Of a stretch of 64,000 nt of DNA, positions 35,079 through 44,113 are shown one piece after another. Position numbers and translations under genes: made by a program. The stretch is from Dyadobacter endophyticus. Lineage in GTDB: Bacteria > Bacteroidota > Bacteroidia > Cytophagales > Spirosomataceae. Each line of letters begins with the position of its first letter. The first letter of the stretch is position 1. Where the stretch lies: contig NZ_BMIA01000002.1 in NCBI RefSeq assembly GCF_014641595.1, positions 1,426,001 to 1,490,000 on the forward strand, in the 5' to 3' direction. The notes under the pieces were generated by a model. The model was not told the DNA's origin. It searched no databases and saw only the letters and a program-made list of their open reading frames with translations.

Positions 35079-35549
35079 CTACAGGCATACATACAGCATG
35101 AGTACCACAAAACCCGCCACCACGAGCGAGCCCCGTAGGAATATAAATTTCATCCACTCGTCGCGGGCGTTGACGTAGCCCTGGTGCGTATTCAGGAGAT
35201 CGGCGTTGATCAGTACATTCACCGGCTCACTGCGTTTCAATGCGAGTGCCAGATCGGCGACCAGCAGCAAAAAGGCGACCAGGACCGGCCCGTAGGTAAG
35301 TAGTCCGCCAGCATTAACCGTCAAAACCAGCCAGGTAAGCGTGGTCGCAAGCGAAGAAATGTAAAGGGCCCTCAGCGGCCGCCTTACGCGCGGGTCGACG
35401 GCTTTGCGCAACTCGATGAAGCTTTCCGGCGAAATATCGAAAAGTGCCTTCCCGAATCCGACGCGGTAAAAAGCGCCCTGTGCGGCCACGAAGAAATATA
35501 ACACCAGGCCAATGGCCTGCACGATATTCAGCATTTCAATCGATTTCAT
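35079..35549 (-). CDS. small integral membrane protein
   Basis: 156 residues with four predicted membrane segments (near residues 10-30, 62-80, 84-102 and 138-154). No catalytic motif. A polar loop FDISPESFIELRKAVDPRVRRPLR separates helices 1 and 2. It overlaps the end of the upstream small gene by 14 bases in another frame, so the two are likely coupled. Function unknown. Confidence 0.68.
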   Translation of the reverse strand: MKSIEMLNIVQAIGLVLYFFVAAQGAFYRVGFGKALFDISPESFIELRKAVDPRVRRPLRALYISSLATTLTWLVLTVNAGGLLTYGPVLVAFLLLVADLALALKRSEPVNVLINADLLNTHQGYVNARDEWMKFIFLRGSLVVAGFVVLMLYVCL

Positions 35550-35859
35550 AAAGCTTGATCACCGCCTGGCCTGTTGTATCTTTTTCCAGCTCTTTGCGGA
35601 GCTTTTCATTGAGGTATTTTCTAACGGAAACCTTCCTGACGTCGAGCAACGCTGGTTCGGTCGTTTCCGACACGAGGTGGTTGCTGTGGGCGTAATATCT
35701 GACGATCGTAGATTTTTTACCGGGCGCTGTCTCGGTCACCCAAAACCCTTTTTCGGGGAATGGCTGGCGGGCGGAGCGAGTCGCTTTGCTCACAGCCTGG
35801 TTTTGAATACTTGCAGCGACCAGTAGCCCAGCAAGCATATAATGTGTTATGATTTTCAT
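35536..35859 (-). CDS. small secreted hypothetical protein
   Basis: 107 residues. A short signal-like start (MKIITHYMLAGLLVAASIQN) is followed by a basic stretch and the segment GFWVTETAPGKKSTIVRYYAHSNHLVSET, then a helical Lys/Glu-rich tail. The start is preceded by ATTATAGCC, a spacing seen at other starts in this window. Overlaps the next membrane protein gene by 14 bases. Function unknown. Confidence 0.65.
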   Translation of the reverse strand: MKIITHYMLAGLLVAASIQNQAVSKATRSARQPFPEKGFWVTETAPGKKSTIVRYYAHSNHLVSETTEPALLDVRKVSVRKYLNEKLRKELEKDTTGQAVIKLYEID

Positions 35860-35965
35860 GGCTATAATTCATTTCATCCGGTCGATGCGCTTTCCCGGAC
35901 CTGGCGAGAAACAGCCAGGCCGTCAGGAGAGCGGGTGGGACCACCACAAGAAGCATTATAAGACC

Positions 35966-37435
35966 TTACTCTTTCAGCAGCTTCGCTTGCGCGTTGTCTT
36001 TGAACGTGTTGACGGTTTCGACATCGCCATTGACGGTGCCCTGGTAGTTGACGAAGATGCCGTAGCCACCACTGTTGGCAATCACCGATTTGCGGATCGT
36101 CATGCGGGACTGTCCGCCGTAGATAGCAATGTTCGCCTTCTTGCCCGACACAATCGCAATGTTACCGCCGCCTGAGACTTCGGCATTTTCGATCACGTTT
36201 TTATCGCTGGTAGAGAAGCATATCATCCCTTTCCAATAGGCAGCAACGTTTTCGGCACCACGGATCACGATTTTGTTTGTTTCTGTTCCTACCGCATTGA
36301 AATAACCGTCGTCGATAGTGATGAAACCTCCGCGTCCCACTTCGATGATCACGCCGGGCAATAATTTCCAGTTGGCGTCGGAAGTCACATTTTCAAGGAA
36401 ACGATAAGGGGTCTTGTCTTTAAAACCTTTCCATACTATTTCCGAGGCGGCATTTTTAGGCAGAGACGAGGCGAAGATCTCCACCACATTGCGACCGTTG
36501 CCGTTCGTGAATTTGGAATCCGTGTCAAGGTTTTTCACGTTTTCGGCACCCATAAGGATCCCTGCTTCCGTGTTCTCTTTGAAATTGTTCTTTTCAAATG
36601 AACCGAGGATTACCGCATGTTCGAGGTAAAGTCCGTAACCGGCATTTTGCTCAAAAAGACAGTGTTTGATATTCACTTCCGCGCGACCGCCTCCCAAAAC
36701 TGCCATACCGGCTTTGGTCGTAGCGTAAAGCGGCTTGCTACCTGCGTGCAGTACCTGCACATATTCAAGTGTATTCGCGCTGCTCGACGAGCGGAAGGTT
36801 ACGCCGGCCCAGAAACCTTTGGTAGTTTCCTTACCGATGAAACGGATTGGCTTCGTGGAATCACCTTTTGCGATGAGGATACCACCGTTGTCGTTGATCT
36901 CCAGACGGGTATCACGCGCAAATGCGATGACAACACCCGGCTTGATTTCCAGTTCCGCATTCACCGATACGTTCGCATTCACGATGTAATCCGGAATGGC
37001 CGGGTTGTCGATGCGATCGTTCAGAGTCAGTTTGGCGCGGATGTTGGCATCGATCACGATCGGTTCGATCACCGTGGCCATAATCACAACTTTATCCTTG
37101 CTCTGCCCATTGGCATTGCTAATCGTCAGTTCCACTTCGTACTCGCCCGCAACATCGGCGGTAAATGTAGGCTTGGCGGTGTTGGCAGCGGCCAGGTTGG
37201 CGGCGCTACCTGCCGGTTTTTTACTGAATGTCCAGCTGAATTCAAACGGCTTGTTCTCGCTGTCGGCGGAAGCACTGCCGTCGAGTTTCACAACAGAGCC
37301 TGCGTTTACATTCTGGTCCGCGCCTGCTTTGGCGGTCAATGTGTTGGATGGTTTTACATCTTCTTCTTCCTTGCAGCTACCCAGCAACAGGGCAAAGGAC
37401 AAGGCTGCCCAAAGAATTCTTCTTGCTTTTAACAT
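35966..37435 (-). CDS. PKD-domain, right-handed beta-helix lipoprotein
   Basis: 489 residues; lipobox LLGSC (Cys21) with KEEED. Residues ~33-120 are a PKD-type domain (AKAGADQNVNAGSVVKLDGSAS ... FSWTF ... YEVELTISNANGQS). The rest is a right-handed parallel beta-helix: repeated short strands such as LEYVQVLHAGSKP, VNIKHCLFEQNAGYGLYLEH, NNFKENTEAGILMG and MTIRKSVIANSGGYGIFVNY, with a WAGVTF/WKGMICF pattern seen twice. Beta-helices often bind or cut polysaccharide, but no lyase residues could be identified. Single gene. Confidence 0.8.
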   Translation of the reverse strand: MLKARRILWAALSFALLLGSCKEEEDVKPSNTLTAKAGADQNVNAGSVVKLDGSASADSENKPFEFSWTFSKKPAGSAANLAAANTAKPTFTADVAGEYEVELTISNANGQSKDKVVIMATVIEPIVIDANIRAKLTLNDRIDNPAIPDYIVNANVSVNAELEIKPGVVIAFARDTRLEINDNGGILIAKGDSTKPIRFIGKETTKGFWAGVTFRSSSSANTLEYVQVLHAGSKPLYATTKAGMAVLGGGRAEVNIKHCLFEQNAGYGLYLEHAVILGSFEKNNFKENTEAGILMGAENVKNLDTDSKFTNGNGRNVVEIFASSLPKNAASEIVWKGFKDKTPYRFLENVTSDANWKLLPGVIIEVGRGGFITIDDGYFNAVGTETNKIVIRGAENVAAYWKGMICFSTSDKNVIENAEVSGGGNIAIVSGKKANIAIYGGQSRMTIRKSVIANSGGYGIFVNYQGTVNGDVETVNTFKDNAQAKLLKE

Positions 37436-37584
37436 GGCTAATATTCCAAAAGATTTAAATGAATTTTACTTCCATTTCTCAATGGCGGTGCAATTCTAAA
37501 CCGATTTGGCGAGCATGAGAAGGCTGGGAAAGCGAGTGTCGATCAATAGCTGGTTTTGTCGACAAACGCCTTTTGCAGCGCCGT

Positions 37585-38307
37585 TTAAAATGTGAGCTTG
37601 AAGCGGCGCTGGCAGTCGTTGCGGAAGTTGCGGCCAATGGGCAGCTCCTTACCGGCGATTTCCAGCTTGTGGGAATGGTAGCTTTCGACTTTATCGACCG
37701 AAACGATAAATGAGCGGTGAATGCGGATGAAGGCGTCCTCGGGCAGGAGTTCTTCCAAAAGACTGATCTTCTGTTTCGAAACGAGTGCCTTGTCCTTCAA
37801 AACGACTTTAATATAATCCCGCAAACTCTCGATCCAGTAAATGTCGTTGACGTTCACCTTGACCATCTTGCGGTCTACTTTTAAATACAAAAACACATCC
37901 TGAGTTGTCGGCACCGCTTTTTGCGCTACCGAAACAGACTGATTCGTAATATTCAAACCCGTAAAAACCTTGTCCATCGCCCTCAGGAAGCGCTCGAAGG
38001 GAATGGGTTTCAGCAGGTAATCCACTGCATTAAGGTCGAAACCCTCGACGGCGTAATCCTGGTATGCCGTCGTAAAAACGACTTTGGGCGGGTTTTTAAG
38101 GCTTCTAAGCAAGTCGGTTCCTTTGAGGCCGGGCATTTTTACATCCAGAAACATGAGGTCGATCTTCTGTTGCTGCAACACCTGGAATGCCTGAATGGCG
38201 TCCTGGCAGCGCGCCGCAACTTCGATCTCCGCGAAATTGGCGAGGTAGTTGTCCAGTACTTCGATAGCGTGTGGCTCATCGTCCACCAGAATGGCTTTCA
38301 GCTTCAT
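37585..38307 (-). CDS. LytTR-family response regulator
   Basis: 240 residues. Receiver domain with acidic pocket DDE (9-11), phospho-acceptor Asp55 (FLDVKMPG), Thr in VFTTAYQDYAVEGFDLNAVDYLLKP and Lys near position 105. Residues ~140-240 form a LytTR DNA-binding domain (WIESLRDYIKVVLKD, FIRIHRSFIVSVDKVESY, LPIGRNFRNDCQRRF). It starts 5 bases after the sensor kinase gene, making a classical LytS/LytTR pair. Targets cannot be read from the sequence; such pairs in Bacteroidota often control envelope or nutrient genes. Confidence 0.92.
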   Translation of the reverse strand: MKLKAILVDDEPHAIEVLDNYLANFAEIEVAARCQDAIQAFQVLQQQKIDLMFLDVKMPGLKGTDLLRSLKNPPKVVFTTAYQDYAVEGFDLNAVDYLLKPIPFERFLRAMDKVFTGLNITNQSVSVAQKAVPTTQDVFLYLKVDRKMVKVNVNDIYWIESLRDYIKVVLKDKALVSKQKISLLEELLPEDAFIRIHRSFIVSVDKVESYHSHKLEIAGKELPIGRNFRNDCQRRFKLTF

Positions 38308-38312
38308 AAATA

Positions 38313-39410
38313 TCAGATTTCCAAACGTTTGTCAAGATCAATTTCCAGAATCACGGCGAATACATCTTCCTCGTCCATGATTTTAAGGTTATGGGCCGAA
38401 GGATACAGAATTTCGAGCCGTTTGCGCACGTTCGCCAACCCTATGCTCACATGATGCGGGCGATCGTCGTGCACGGCGGTTTCGGGTTTGCTGTTCGAGA
38501 TCTTGAATTTCAGCGCATTGTTCTTCACCCGCAAATCCATATTGATCCACGCCTGCCCGATCTGCTCACTGGCGCCGTGTTTGAATGCATTCTCGACCAA
38601 CGGCAGTATCAGCAGCGGCGCGATTTTGGAGTCGGCCGACAAGCCGTTGATACTGAAATTAATATCCAGCCGCTCCTCGTACCGGATCTTTTCCAGTTCG
38701 ATGTAACTTTTGAGTATACTGATATCCCTTTCCAGCTGCACAATCTCCGTATTGGCCTCATAAAGCATATAGCGCAATATCTCCGCCAGGCCCATTACCA
38801 CCCCCGGCGACTGTGGCGATTGTTTGAGGGTCAATGCATAAAGGTTATTTAATGTATTGAACAAGAAATGCGGGTGCAGCTGGCCTTTCAGGAAGTTCAG
38901 CTCGGCCTCCATCGCCGCTTGCCGCCTGTCGAACCACATCTTGAAAAACTTCAGCGACAATGCGATCCATACGAAAATATTGGTCTGCTCGAATGCGCTG
39001 ATCAGGTACGTGGGCTTCAAAAGCTGCTGTTTGAACGTTCCTTCCAGCTTCCGCCAGACAAACGTCGGGTCGTTCTTTTTTACCGCATTGTAGATGATCG
39101 GGTCGGCGACAAGTATTTCCATCAACCTGAAAGCCAGCGTAGAACCAATGATGATCAGCAGGAAAAGGAGCGCAAAATGCACATATTTCTTCCGGTCGAA
39201 ATACCGGGGAATGATCACGTAGGCGATCAGGTAGAAATAACCGATGTGGATGGGCATAAACAGGGCTACGATACCGACTGTAAGCCAGTAGTCGGGCATA
39301 CCTGCACCGTAAATGATTGTCAGGATCGTCAGTACGGCGAGCCAGAACAGGATGTGCAGTAAAATTCGTTGATGCCTGGTGTAACTAAGTACCGGGGAAA
39401 CAGGGCGCAT
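38313..39410 (-). CDS. LytS-type sensor histidine kinase
   Basis: 365 residues from the ATG at 39410 (MRPVSPVLSYTRHQRILLHILFW, the usual family start; the frame extends to 39458). Four membrane segments occupy residues ~18-135. The kinase domain has the H-box LHPHFLFNTLNNLYAL (phospho-His in HPHF) and the ATP-binding N-box LPLVENAFKHGA, then GLANVRKRLEILYP. It senses an unknown signal through its membrane part and phosphorylates the partner regulator encoded 5 bases downstream. Confidence 0.9.
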   Translation of the reverse strand: MRPVSPVLSYTRHQRILLHILFWLAVLTILTIIYGAGMPDYWLTVGIVALFMPIHIGYFYLIAYVIIPRYFDRKKYVHFALLFLLIIIGSTLAFRLMEILVADPIIYNAVKKNDPTFVWRKLEGTFKQQLLKPTYLISAFEQTNIFVWIALSLKFFKMWFDRRQAAMEAELNFLKGQLHPHFLFNTLNNLYALTLKQSPQSPGVVMGLAEILRYMLYEANTEIVQLERDISILKSYIELEKIRYEERLDINFSINGLSADSKIAPLLILPLVENAFKHGASEQIGQAWINMDLRVKNNALKFKISNSKPETAVHDDRPHHVSIGLANVRKRLEILYPSAHNLKIMDEEDVFAVILEIDLDKRLEI

Positions 39411-39678
39411 GTAACAAAGATAACGATTTAGGGGGCCAATGCCGGCTTTGAAAAGCATTGTCGACCAACATCATACTATTGTCGACGAACGGCATTTATA
39501 AGGTGCTCTTCCGGGTAATTGTTTGGTGTACAGACAAAATATCTTCGCCAACCGGTGAATCACAGGGCTGTCACTTCATAATGCGGCCATATTCAGCCTT
39601 TGAAAGATAAAATATCCAAATTAGGCCCATAAATCAGAATTTGTATCTGCAAATATTCCCTCTGGTGGTTTTTCTACT

Positions 39679-39686
39679 TAGTTTTG
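39679..39686 (+). promoter_or_regulatory. candidate -7 box of the ahcY promoter
   Basis: TAGTTTTG matches TANNTTTG exactly, 36 bases before the ahcY ATG. No clear TTTG lies 19-21 bases upstream, so only half of the pattern is present. No SAH-riboswitch-like structure was noticed in the 263-base region ahead of the gene. Confidence 0.5.
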
Positions 39687-39721
39687 TATTAAAATCAAGA
39701 TATTAACTAAACTGTAAAATA

Positions 39722-41038
39722 ATGGCAACGTCAACCGAAACGTACATTCCGTACAAGGTAAAAGACATCTCGCTGGCCGAATGGGGCCGTAAAGAAATCA
39801 CATTGGCAGAAGCGGAAATGCCTGGTTTGATGGCGATCCGTGCTGAATACGGTCCGTCACAGCCTTTGGCAGGTGCGCGGGTTGCGGGTTGCTTGCACAT
39901 GACGATCCAGACTGCAGTTCTGATCGAAACGCTTACGGCATTGGGTGCGGAAGTTACCTGGTCATCTTGTAACATCTTCTCTACGCAAGACCACGCAGCA
40001 GCGGCGATCGCAGCAGCGGGCATCCCTGTTTACGCATGGAAAGGAATGAATGAAGAGGAATTCAACTGGTGTATCGAGCAGACTTTGTTCTTCGGTGAGG
40101 AGCGCAAACCCCTCAACATGATCCTCGACGACGGTGGTGACCTTACCAACATGGTATTCGACGAATATCCTGAGCTGATCGACGGCATCAAAGGTCTTTC
40201 GGAAGAAACGACCACCGGTGTTCACCGTTTGTACGAGCGCTACAAAAACGGAACGCTTCACCTGCCTTCCATCAACGTAAACGACTCGGTTACAAAATCT
40301 AAATTCGATAACAAATACGGCTGCCGCGAGTCATTGGTTGACTCTATCCGCCGCGCAACCGACCTGATGCTTGCTGGTAAAGTAGCGGTAGTAGCAGGTT
40401 ACGGCGACGTAGGTAAAGGCTCGGCCGAATCACTCCGTGGTGCAGGCTGCCGCGTACTCGTTACTGAAATCGACCCGATCTGTGCATTGCAGGCTGCTAT
40501 GGACGGTTTCGAAGTAGTAACTATGGACGAAGCTGCCGACCGCGCGAACATTTTCGTGACTGCAACCGGTAACTACAAAATCATCACCGACCGTCACTTC
40601 CTCAAAATGCGTGACAAAGCGGTAGTTTGTAACATCGGCCACTTCGATAACGAAATCGACATGGCTTGGTTGAACAAATCTTACGGCCACACCAAATCGC
40701 AGATTAAACCACAAGTTGACATCTACAACGTGGAAGGCAAAGACATCATCGTGCTGGCAGAAGGCCGTCTGGTGAACCTTGGCTGCGCAATGGGTCACCC
40801 GTCATTTGTGATGTCCTGCTCATTCTCAAACCAGACTTTGGCTCAGATCGAGCTTTGGACCAACACGGCTGCTTACGAGAAGAAAGTATACGTTCTTCCA
40901 AAGGCGCTTGACGAAAAAGTGGCTGCATTGCACCTTAAACACGTAGGCGCGAATCTGGATATCCTTTCAGATGAGCAGGCTGCTTACATCGGTGTATCCG
41001 TAGAAGGTCCTTTCAAAGCGGAAACTTACCGTTATTAA
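39722..41038 (+). CDS. ahcY: adenosylhomocysteinase
   Basis: 438 residues. Splits S-adenosylhomocysteine to homocysteine and adenosine, using a bound NAD+, in the methyl cycle. Family marks are all visible: GARVAGCLHMTIQTAVLIETL, STQDHAAAAIA, LDDGGDLTN, EETTTGVHRLYER, DSVTKSKFDNKYGCRESLVDSIRRAT, the NAD motif VVAGYGDVGKGSAESLRG, GHFDNEID, and the C-terminal PFKAETYRY. Single gene with its own terminator. Codons favour those of highly expressed genes compared with neighbours. Confidence 0.97.
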   Translation: MATSTETYIPYKVKDISLAEWGRKEITLAEAEMPGLMAIRAEYGPSQPLAGARVAGCLHMTIQTAVLIETLTALGAEVTWSSCNIFSTQDHAAAAIAAAGIPVYAWKGMNEEEFNWCIEQTLFFGEERKPLNMILDDGGDLTNMVFDEYPELIDGIKGLSEETTTGVHRLYERYKNGTLHLPSINVNDSVTKSKFDNKYGCRESLVDSIRRATDLMLAGKVAVVAGYGDVGKGSAESLRGAGCRVLVTEIDPICALQAAMDGFEVVTMDEAADRANIFVTATGNYKIITDRHFLKMRDKAVVCNIGHFDNEIDMAWLNKSYGHTKSQIKPQVDIYNVEGKDIIVLAEGRLVNLGCAMGHPSFVMSCSFSNQTLAQIELWTNTAAYEKKVYVLPKALDEKVAALHLKHVGANLDILSDEQAAYIGVSVEGPFKAETYRY

Positions 41039-41054
41039 TATAGGATTGATATTG

Positions 41055-41093
41055 AAAAGACCGGCTGGTTCGCGTAACCGGCCGGTCTTTTTT
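41055..41093. terminator. strong terminator after ahcY
   Basis: AAAAGACCGGCTGGTT and AACCGGCCGGTCTTTTTTT form a long stem with one mismatch around a short CGCGT loop, 16 bases past the stop. Confidence 0.88.
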
Positions 41094-41116
41094 TATGCTT
41101 TTTGCATTCCCTGGAT

Positions 41117-41992
41117 TTACGCCTCTGGTTTTCCGGGTGCCGCCGGGGGCAGGTCGACAGGCCTCGCTGGTGTGGGAAACGAAATATTATTCTCATCAAA
41201 AACCCGCTTCACTACTTTCATCGCCGCACTTTTCGCCGGCCCGGGACCTATTTTGTCCTGCCGGATCCAGAAGAGTATTTCAAAATCGATACTCTTCTCC
41301 GTAAAACGCGTGAAGTTAAATTCGATCACTTTGAGAGGGTCGATAAAATCCAGCTTCCTGATCACGCTAAGCGCAAGGCTCTCCACTACCGCCAGATCGT
41401 CTTTATAGCCAATGCTACCCTCCATCCGTACACGTCTTTCGCCGGAATGCGTGAAATTCAGGATCGGCTTCTGGAAAATATCCTTGCTAGGCAGCTCCAC
41501 TTGCTGGCCCTCGAAGTTATCCAGCTTCACCGACCGGAGGCCGATAGACAGCACTTTCCCTGTGTAGCCATTTGTTTCGATAACATCCCCTACCTGGATG
41601 GGTCGTTGGATCGCGATGAATGCGCCGGAAATGAAGTTGGTCGTAAGATCCTGGAATGCAAAACCTAGCGCCAATGCGAGCACGCCTGCACCTGCGAGCA
41701 ATGACGTCACGGTTTTATCCAAACCCAGCACACCTAATGCGAAAAAGAAACCGGTTGTAATGATCGCGATCCGGGTAATGGTCGATATTAGTCCCACGAG
41801 TGCAACATTCTGCGATGCATGGCCTAATATCCGTTCAATAAACTTTCCTCCCAGCCTTGACAGAAACCTGAAAACGACCAGGATAATAATGGCTATGAGA
41901 AGGTTCGGCAAGAGGCGATAAGCGTCCACCGTCCAGCGGTCGAGTTTGACGGCAATGGGGTCTACTATTTTGGAAATTTGTGCGAAAATCAT
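41117..41992 (-). CDS. small-conductance mechanosensitive channel (MscS family)
   Basis: 291 residues. Three membrane segments: residues ~26-46, ~65-88 and the pore helix (LLAGAGVLALALGFAFQDLTTNFISGAFI, ~97-125) rich in Ala/Gly, as in MscS TM3. The beta domain follows with QRPIQVGDVIETNGYTGKVLSIGLRSVKLDNFEGQ and LPSKDI, all MscS signatures. It would open under membrane tension and release solutes during osmotic downshock. The C-terminal tail is Pro-rich. Single gene converging on ahcY. Confidence 0.92.
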   Translation of the reverse strand: MIFAQISKIVDPIAVKLDRWTVDAYRLLPNLLIAIIILVVFRFLSRLGGKFIERILGHASQNVALVGLISTITRIAIITTGFFFALGVLGLDKTVTSLLAGAGVLALALGFAFQDLTTNFISGAFIAIQRPIQVGDVIETNGYTGKVLSIGLRSVKLDNFEGQQVELPSKDIFQKPILNFTHSGERRVRMEGSIGYKDDLAVVESLALSVIRKLDFIDPLKVIEFNFTRFTEKSIDFEILFWIRQDKIGPGPAKSAAMKVVKRVFDENNISFPTPARPVDLPPAAPGKPEA

Positions 41993-42242
41993 CTTTTAAT
42001 TAATACTGCACGGGGCCTCGAACTAGTAAACCCGGCGCATTTTAAACAGGCTGCGGCCCAGAAATGTTGTGCGGCACGCAAAAATAAGCATTAGGAGCCG
42101 CTTTTTACATCACGCCATCCTCTATAACACCGCAAGCTTCCCCGAACCGACCACTCGCCCATCGGATTTCATTCTCCCGATCCGGCCGACCTATGTTTAA
42201 TGGATTTAAAATCATTTTTTTCAACCATTAACGCTTATTATT

Positions 42243-43070
42243 ATGAAACTACTTCGCAATGTGGGAACCACCACCAGAGCAATTTTGCTCGCAGGCCTGT
42301 TAGGCGCCTGCCAGACAGAAAATGAAAATGCGCTTACTCCCCAGGCACCAGCGACGGAGTCGGACCGGAATGCAAGAACTTCAACAGCAACAGGTGCGCT
42401 AATCAAGGACGGCAATATCGATTTGACATATAACAGCCAAAATCAGACGCTTCTTTCGAAGGAATTTTGTCCCAACTTTTACTATGATTTCACCTATGCA
42501 CCACAACTGATTACGGCTACACGGCTTCAATATGGTACCCCGTCAACAGAATACAAATATACGCTCGATGCGTCCGGACGTTGTATTCAGTCTGTTACAG
42601 ACAAGACCTACATATACGAATACAACGCCAGCGGGCAGCTCACCAAATTCTACAATAAATACCAGCCGAATGAGCGAAGAGAATTTACATATACCACGGA
42701 TGCCGATGGTTGGAAAAAATCCCTGAGTATAGTAAAATTCTATGATGAGCAGGGCGCGAAAACCAAGCAACTAGCATTCAGCTACGGCGCTACGGGAATC
42801 CTGGACAAACATCCTTTGAACCCGGATGTACTCCCGGCCGGAGTCAGTAAGTATCTGCCGATATTCGGTAATTTCAATACTTATTTGGTTAAGACCCTGA
42901 TTGAAGACAAATATCTTCCAAACGGCCAAAAAGCATCCAGTAACACATATCTATATAGTTACACGTTGGACTATGTGGGTAAGGCCAAAAAAATCACCGT
43001 GAAGAAAATCGATGGTACGTTTGTCTCCTCGACCGACAGAAAGTACTTCACTCCAACTTATAACTTTTAG
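42243..43070 (+). CDS. YD-repeat-like lipoprotein, family member 1
   Basis: 275 residues; signal AILLAGLLGAC (Cys21). The mature part carries repeated Tyr-rich strand pairs (YKYTLDASGRCIQS, YIYEYNASGQLTKF, FTYTTDADGW, YSYTLDYVGKAKK) like YD/RHS-type or DUF4595-type sheets. Three paralogues lie within 4 kb (this gene, 44114 and 45351), sharing the lipobox region, the YxYxxxG pattern and a KYLPIFGNF / KYLRIFGKF / KYLPFFGKL segment. Function unknown; a surface scaffold is inferred. Confidence 0.75.
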   Translation: MKLLRNVGTTTRAILLAGLLGACQTENENALTPQAPATESDRNARTSTATGALIKDGNIDLTYNSQNQTLLSKEFCPNFYYDFTYAPQLITATRLQYGTPSTEYKYTLDASGRCIQSVTDKTYIYEYNASGQLTKFYNKYQPNERREFTYTTDADGWKKSLSIVKFYDEQGAKTKQLAFSYGATGILDKHPLNPDVLPAGVSKYLPIFGNFNTYLVKTLIEDKYLPNGQKASSNTYLYSYTLDYVGKAKKITVKKIDGTFVSSTDRKYFTPTYNF

Positions 43071-43078
43071 CAATAACA

Positions 43079-43115
43079 GTGGGTACGGCCCGCGGTTAGG
43101 TTGGCCGTATCCCAC
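43079..43115. terminator. hairpin terminator between the first lipoprotein and the SHOCT gene
   Basis: GTGGGTACGGCC and GGCCGTATCCCAC pair (one bulge) around a 12-base loop, 8 bases past the stop of the lipoprotein gene and between convergent genes. Confidence 0.65.
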
Positions 43116-43128
43116 GTTTCAAAGTGTG

Positions 43129-43917
43129 TTATAACCTCGCTAGCAACTCCTCCTTCTTAGCCTTAAACTCCTCCTCCGTAATCTGCCCTTTTTCAAGAAG
43201 CACATTCAGTTTTCCAATCGTCGAAATGATAATATCCTGCGGGCTTTGATCGCCACTGCGCAAGTCGGCAGTTGCAGTTACGTCGTAAGCGATTTCCGGT
43301 GTTGGCTGGCTCGGTTTGCCCGGATCAGAAACAATTTGTAGACTTTCAAGGTCGACCGGACCGTCCTTGCTTGTAAATCGATAGGAACTCCCTGAGCCTT
43401 GCTGCTGGGAAATACCGGATATCTGATGATGCTTGGTATCATAGATCGTACGTTTCCCATTCTCCTCAATGACCAAACGATGCACAGCCTCAAAATAAGC
43501 GTAGCGGAAATTGTTTTGGGAACCGGTAGAAGTTGGAGTACCGAAAACCGTTGGCCACGATGTGCTAACCTGCTTCTGCGATGCCCCTGCAATGTCGTTT
43601 GCGGCTGAACTGCCATTTGGACCATGAATTGCCTCTTTTTCTTCGAACAGGATATTCGTCGCAACGAGAGCCGCCAGTTCGTTACAGAGCTTGTCGACAG
43701 TCGCGCGCAGGCCGCTGTTAAACATATCTCCTACCATCGTCATTCCGCCCTTCATCCATTGGCCCTGTCCGCCCAATTCCGCAATGTTGAATTGCGCCAT
43801 CGTCCCATTTCCCTGAACAACCGCTTTCAGGAGCGATTCCACGGTTTCCGGACGCAAATTATATTGGCCTGCAATGCCATCGACTTTTCGCCGACCTTCC
43901 TGAGTGAGTTCTTTCAT
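43129..43917 (-). CDS. SHOCT-domain protein
   Basis: 262 residues from the ATG at 43917 (MKELTQEGRRKVDGIA); a longer frame to 44049 is probably not translated. The N-terminal part is helical (RRKVDGIAGQYNLRPETVESLLKAV), the middle is Gly/Ser-rich, and the last ~35 residues form the SHOCT helix pair (IGKLNVLLEKGQITEEEFKAKKEELLARL), a short oligomerisation or membrane-association module. No signal peptide. It lies between two paralogous lipoprotein genes on the other strand; the link is only positional. Confidence 0.75.
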   Translation of the reverse strand: MKELTQEGRRKVDGIAGQYNLRPETVESLLKAVVQGNGTMAQFNIAELGGQGQWMKGGMTMVGDMFNSGLRATVDKLCNELAALVATNILFEEKEAIHGPNGSSAANDIAGASQKQVSTSWPTVFGTPTSTGSQNNFRYAYFEAVHRLVIEENGKRTIYDTKHHQISGISQQQGSGSSYRFTSKDGPVDLESLQIVSDPGKPSQPTPEIAYDVTATADLRSGDQSPQDIIISTIGKLNVLLEKGQITEEEFKAKKEELLARL

Positions 43918-44066
43918 GATATATTGAGTTTGAGGAGGGCATTGCAAAAACGATGCCACCCTGACCCAAAACGACAGAAATTCGAGCAAAATCACACTTT
44001 CCAAACCGGCAACTAGCCCGCAAGCCCCGATCGGGTATCGCTTTTTCAAGCTGTCGAAGTGCAGGC

Positions 44067-44074
44067 TATGTTTG
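44067..44074 (+). promoter_or_regulatory. candidate -7 box before lipoprotein family member 2
   Basis: TATGTTTG matches TANNTTTG exactly, 40 bases before the ATG at 44114. No clear upstream TTTG at the expected spacing. Confidence 0.45.
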
Positions 44075-44113
44075 AAGAAGTTAAATCAATTGTTCAATTC
44101 AATTAACGTTATT

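Noticed and set aside
35717..35956. 79-codon minus-strand frame with a hydrophobic start (MLLVVVPPALLTAWLFLA)
   Set aside because: It overlaps the better-supported small gene at 35536-35859 for about 140 bases in another frame, and after the first ~40 codons it shows no protein-like composition.
39459..39721. SAH riboswitch ahead of ahcY
   Set aside because: No convincing conserved stem arrangement was seen in the region; only a promoter-like -7 box.
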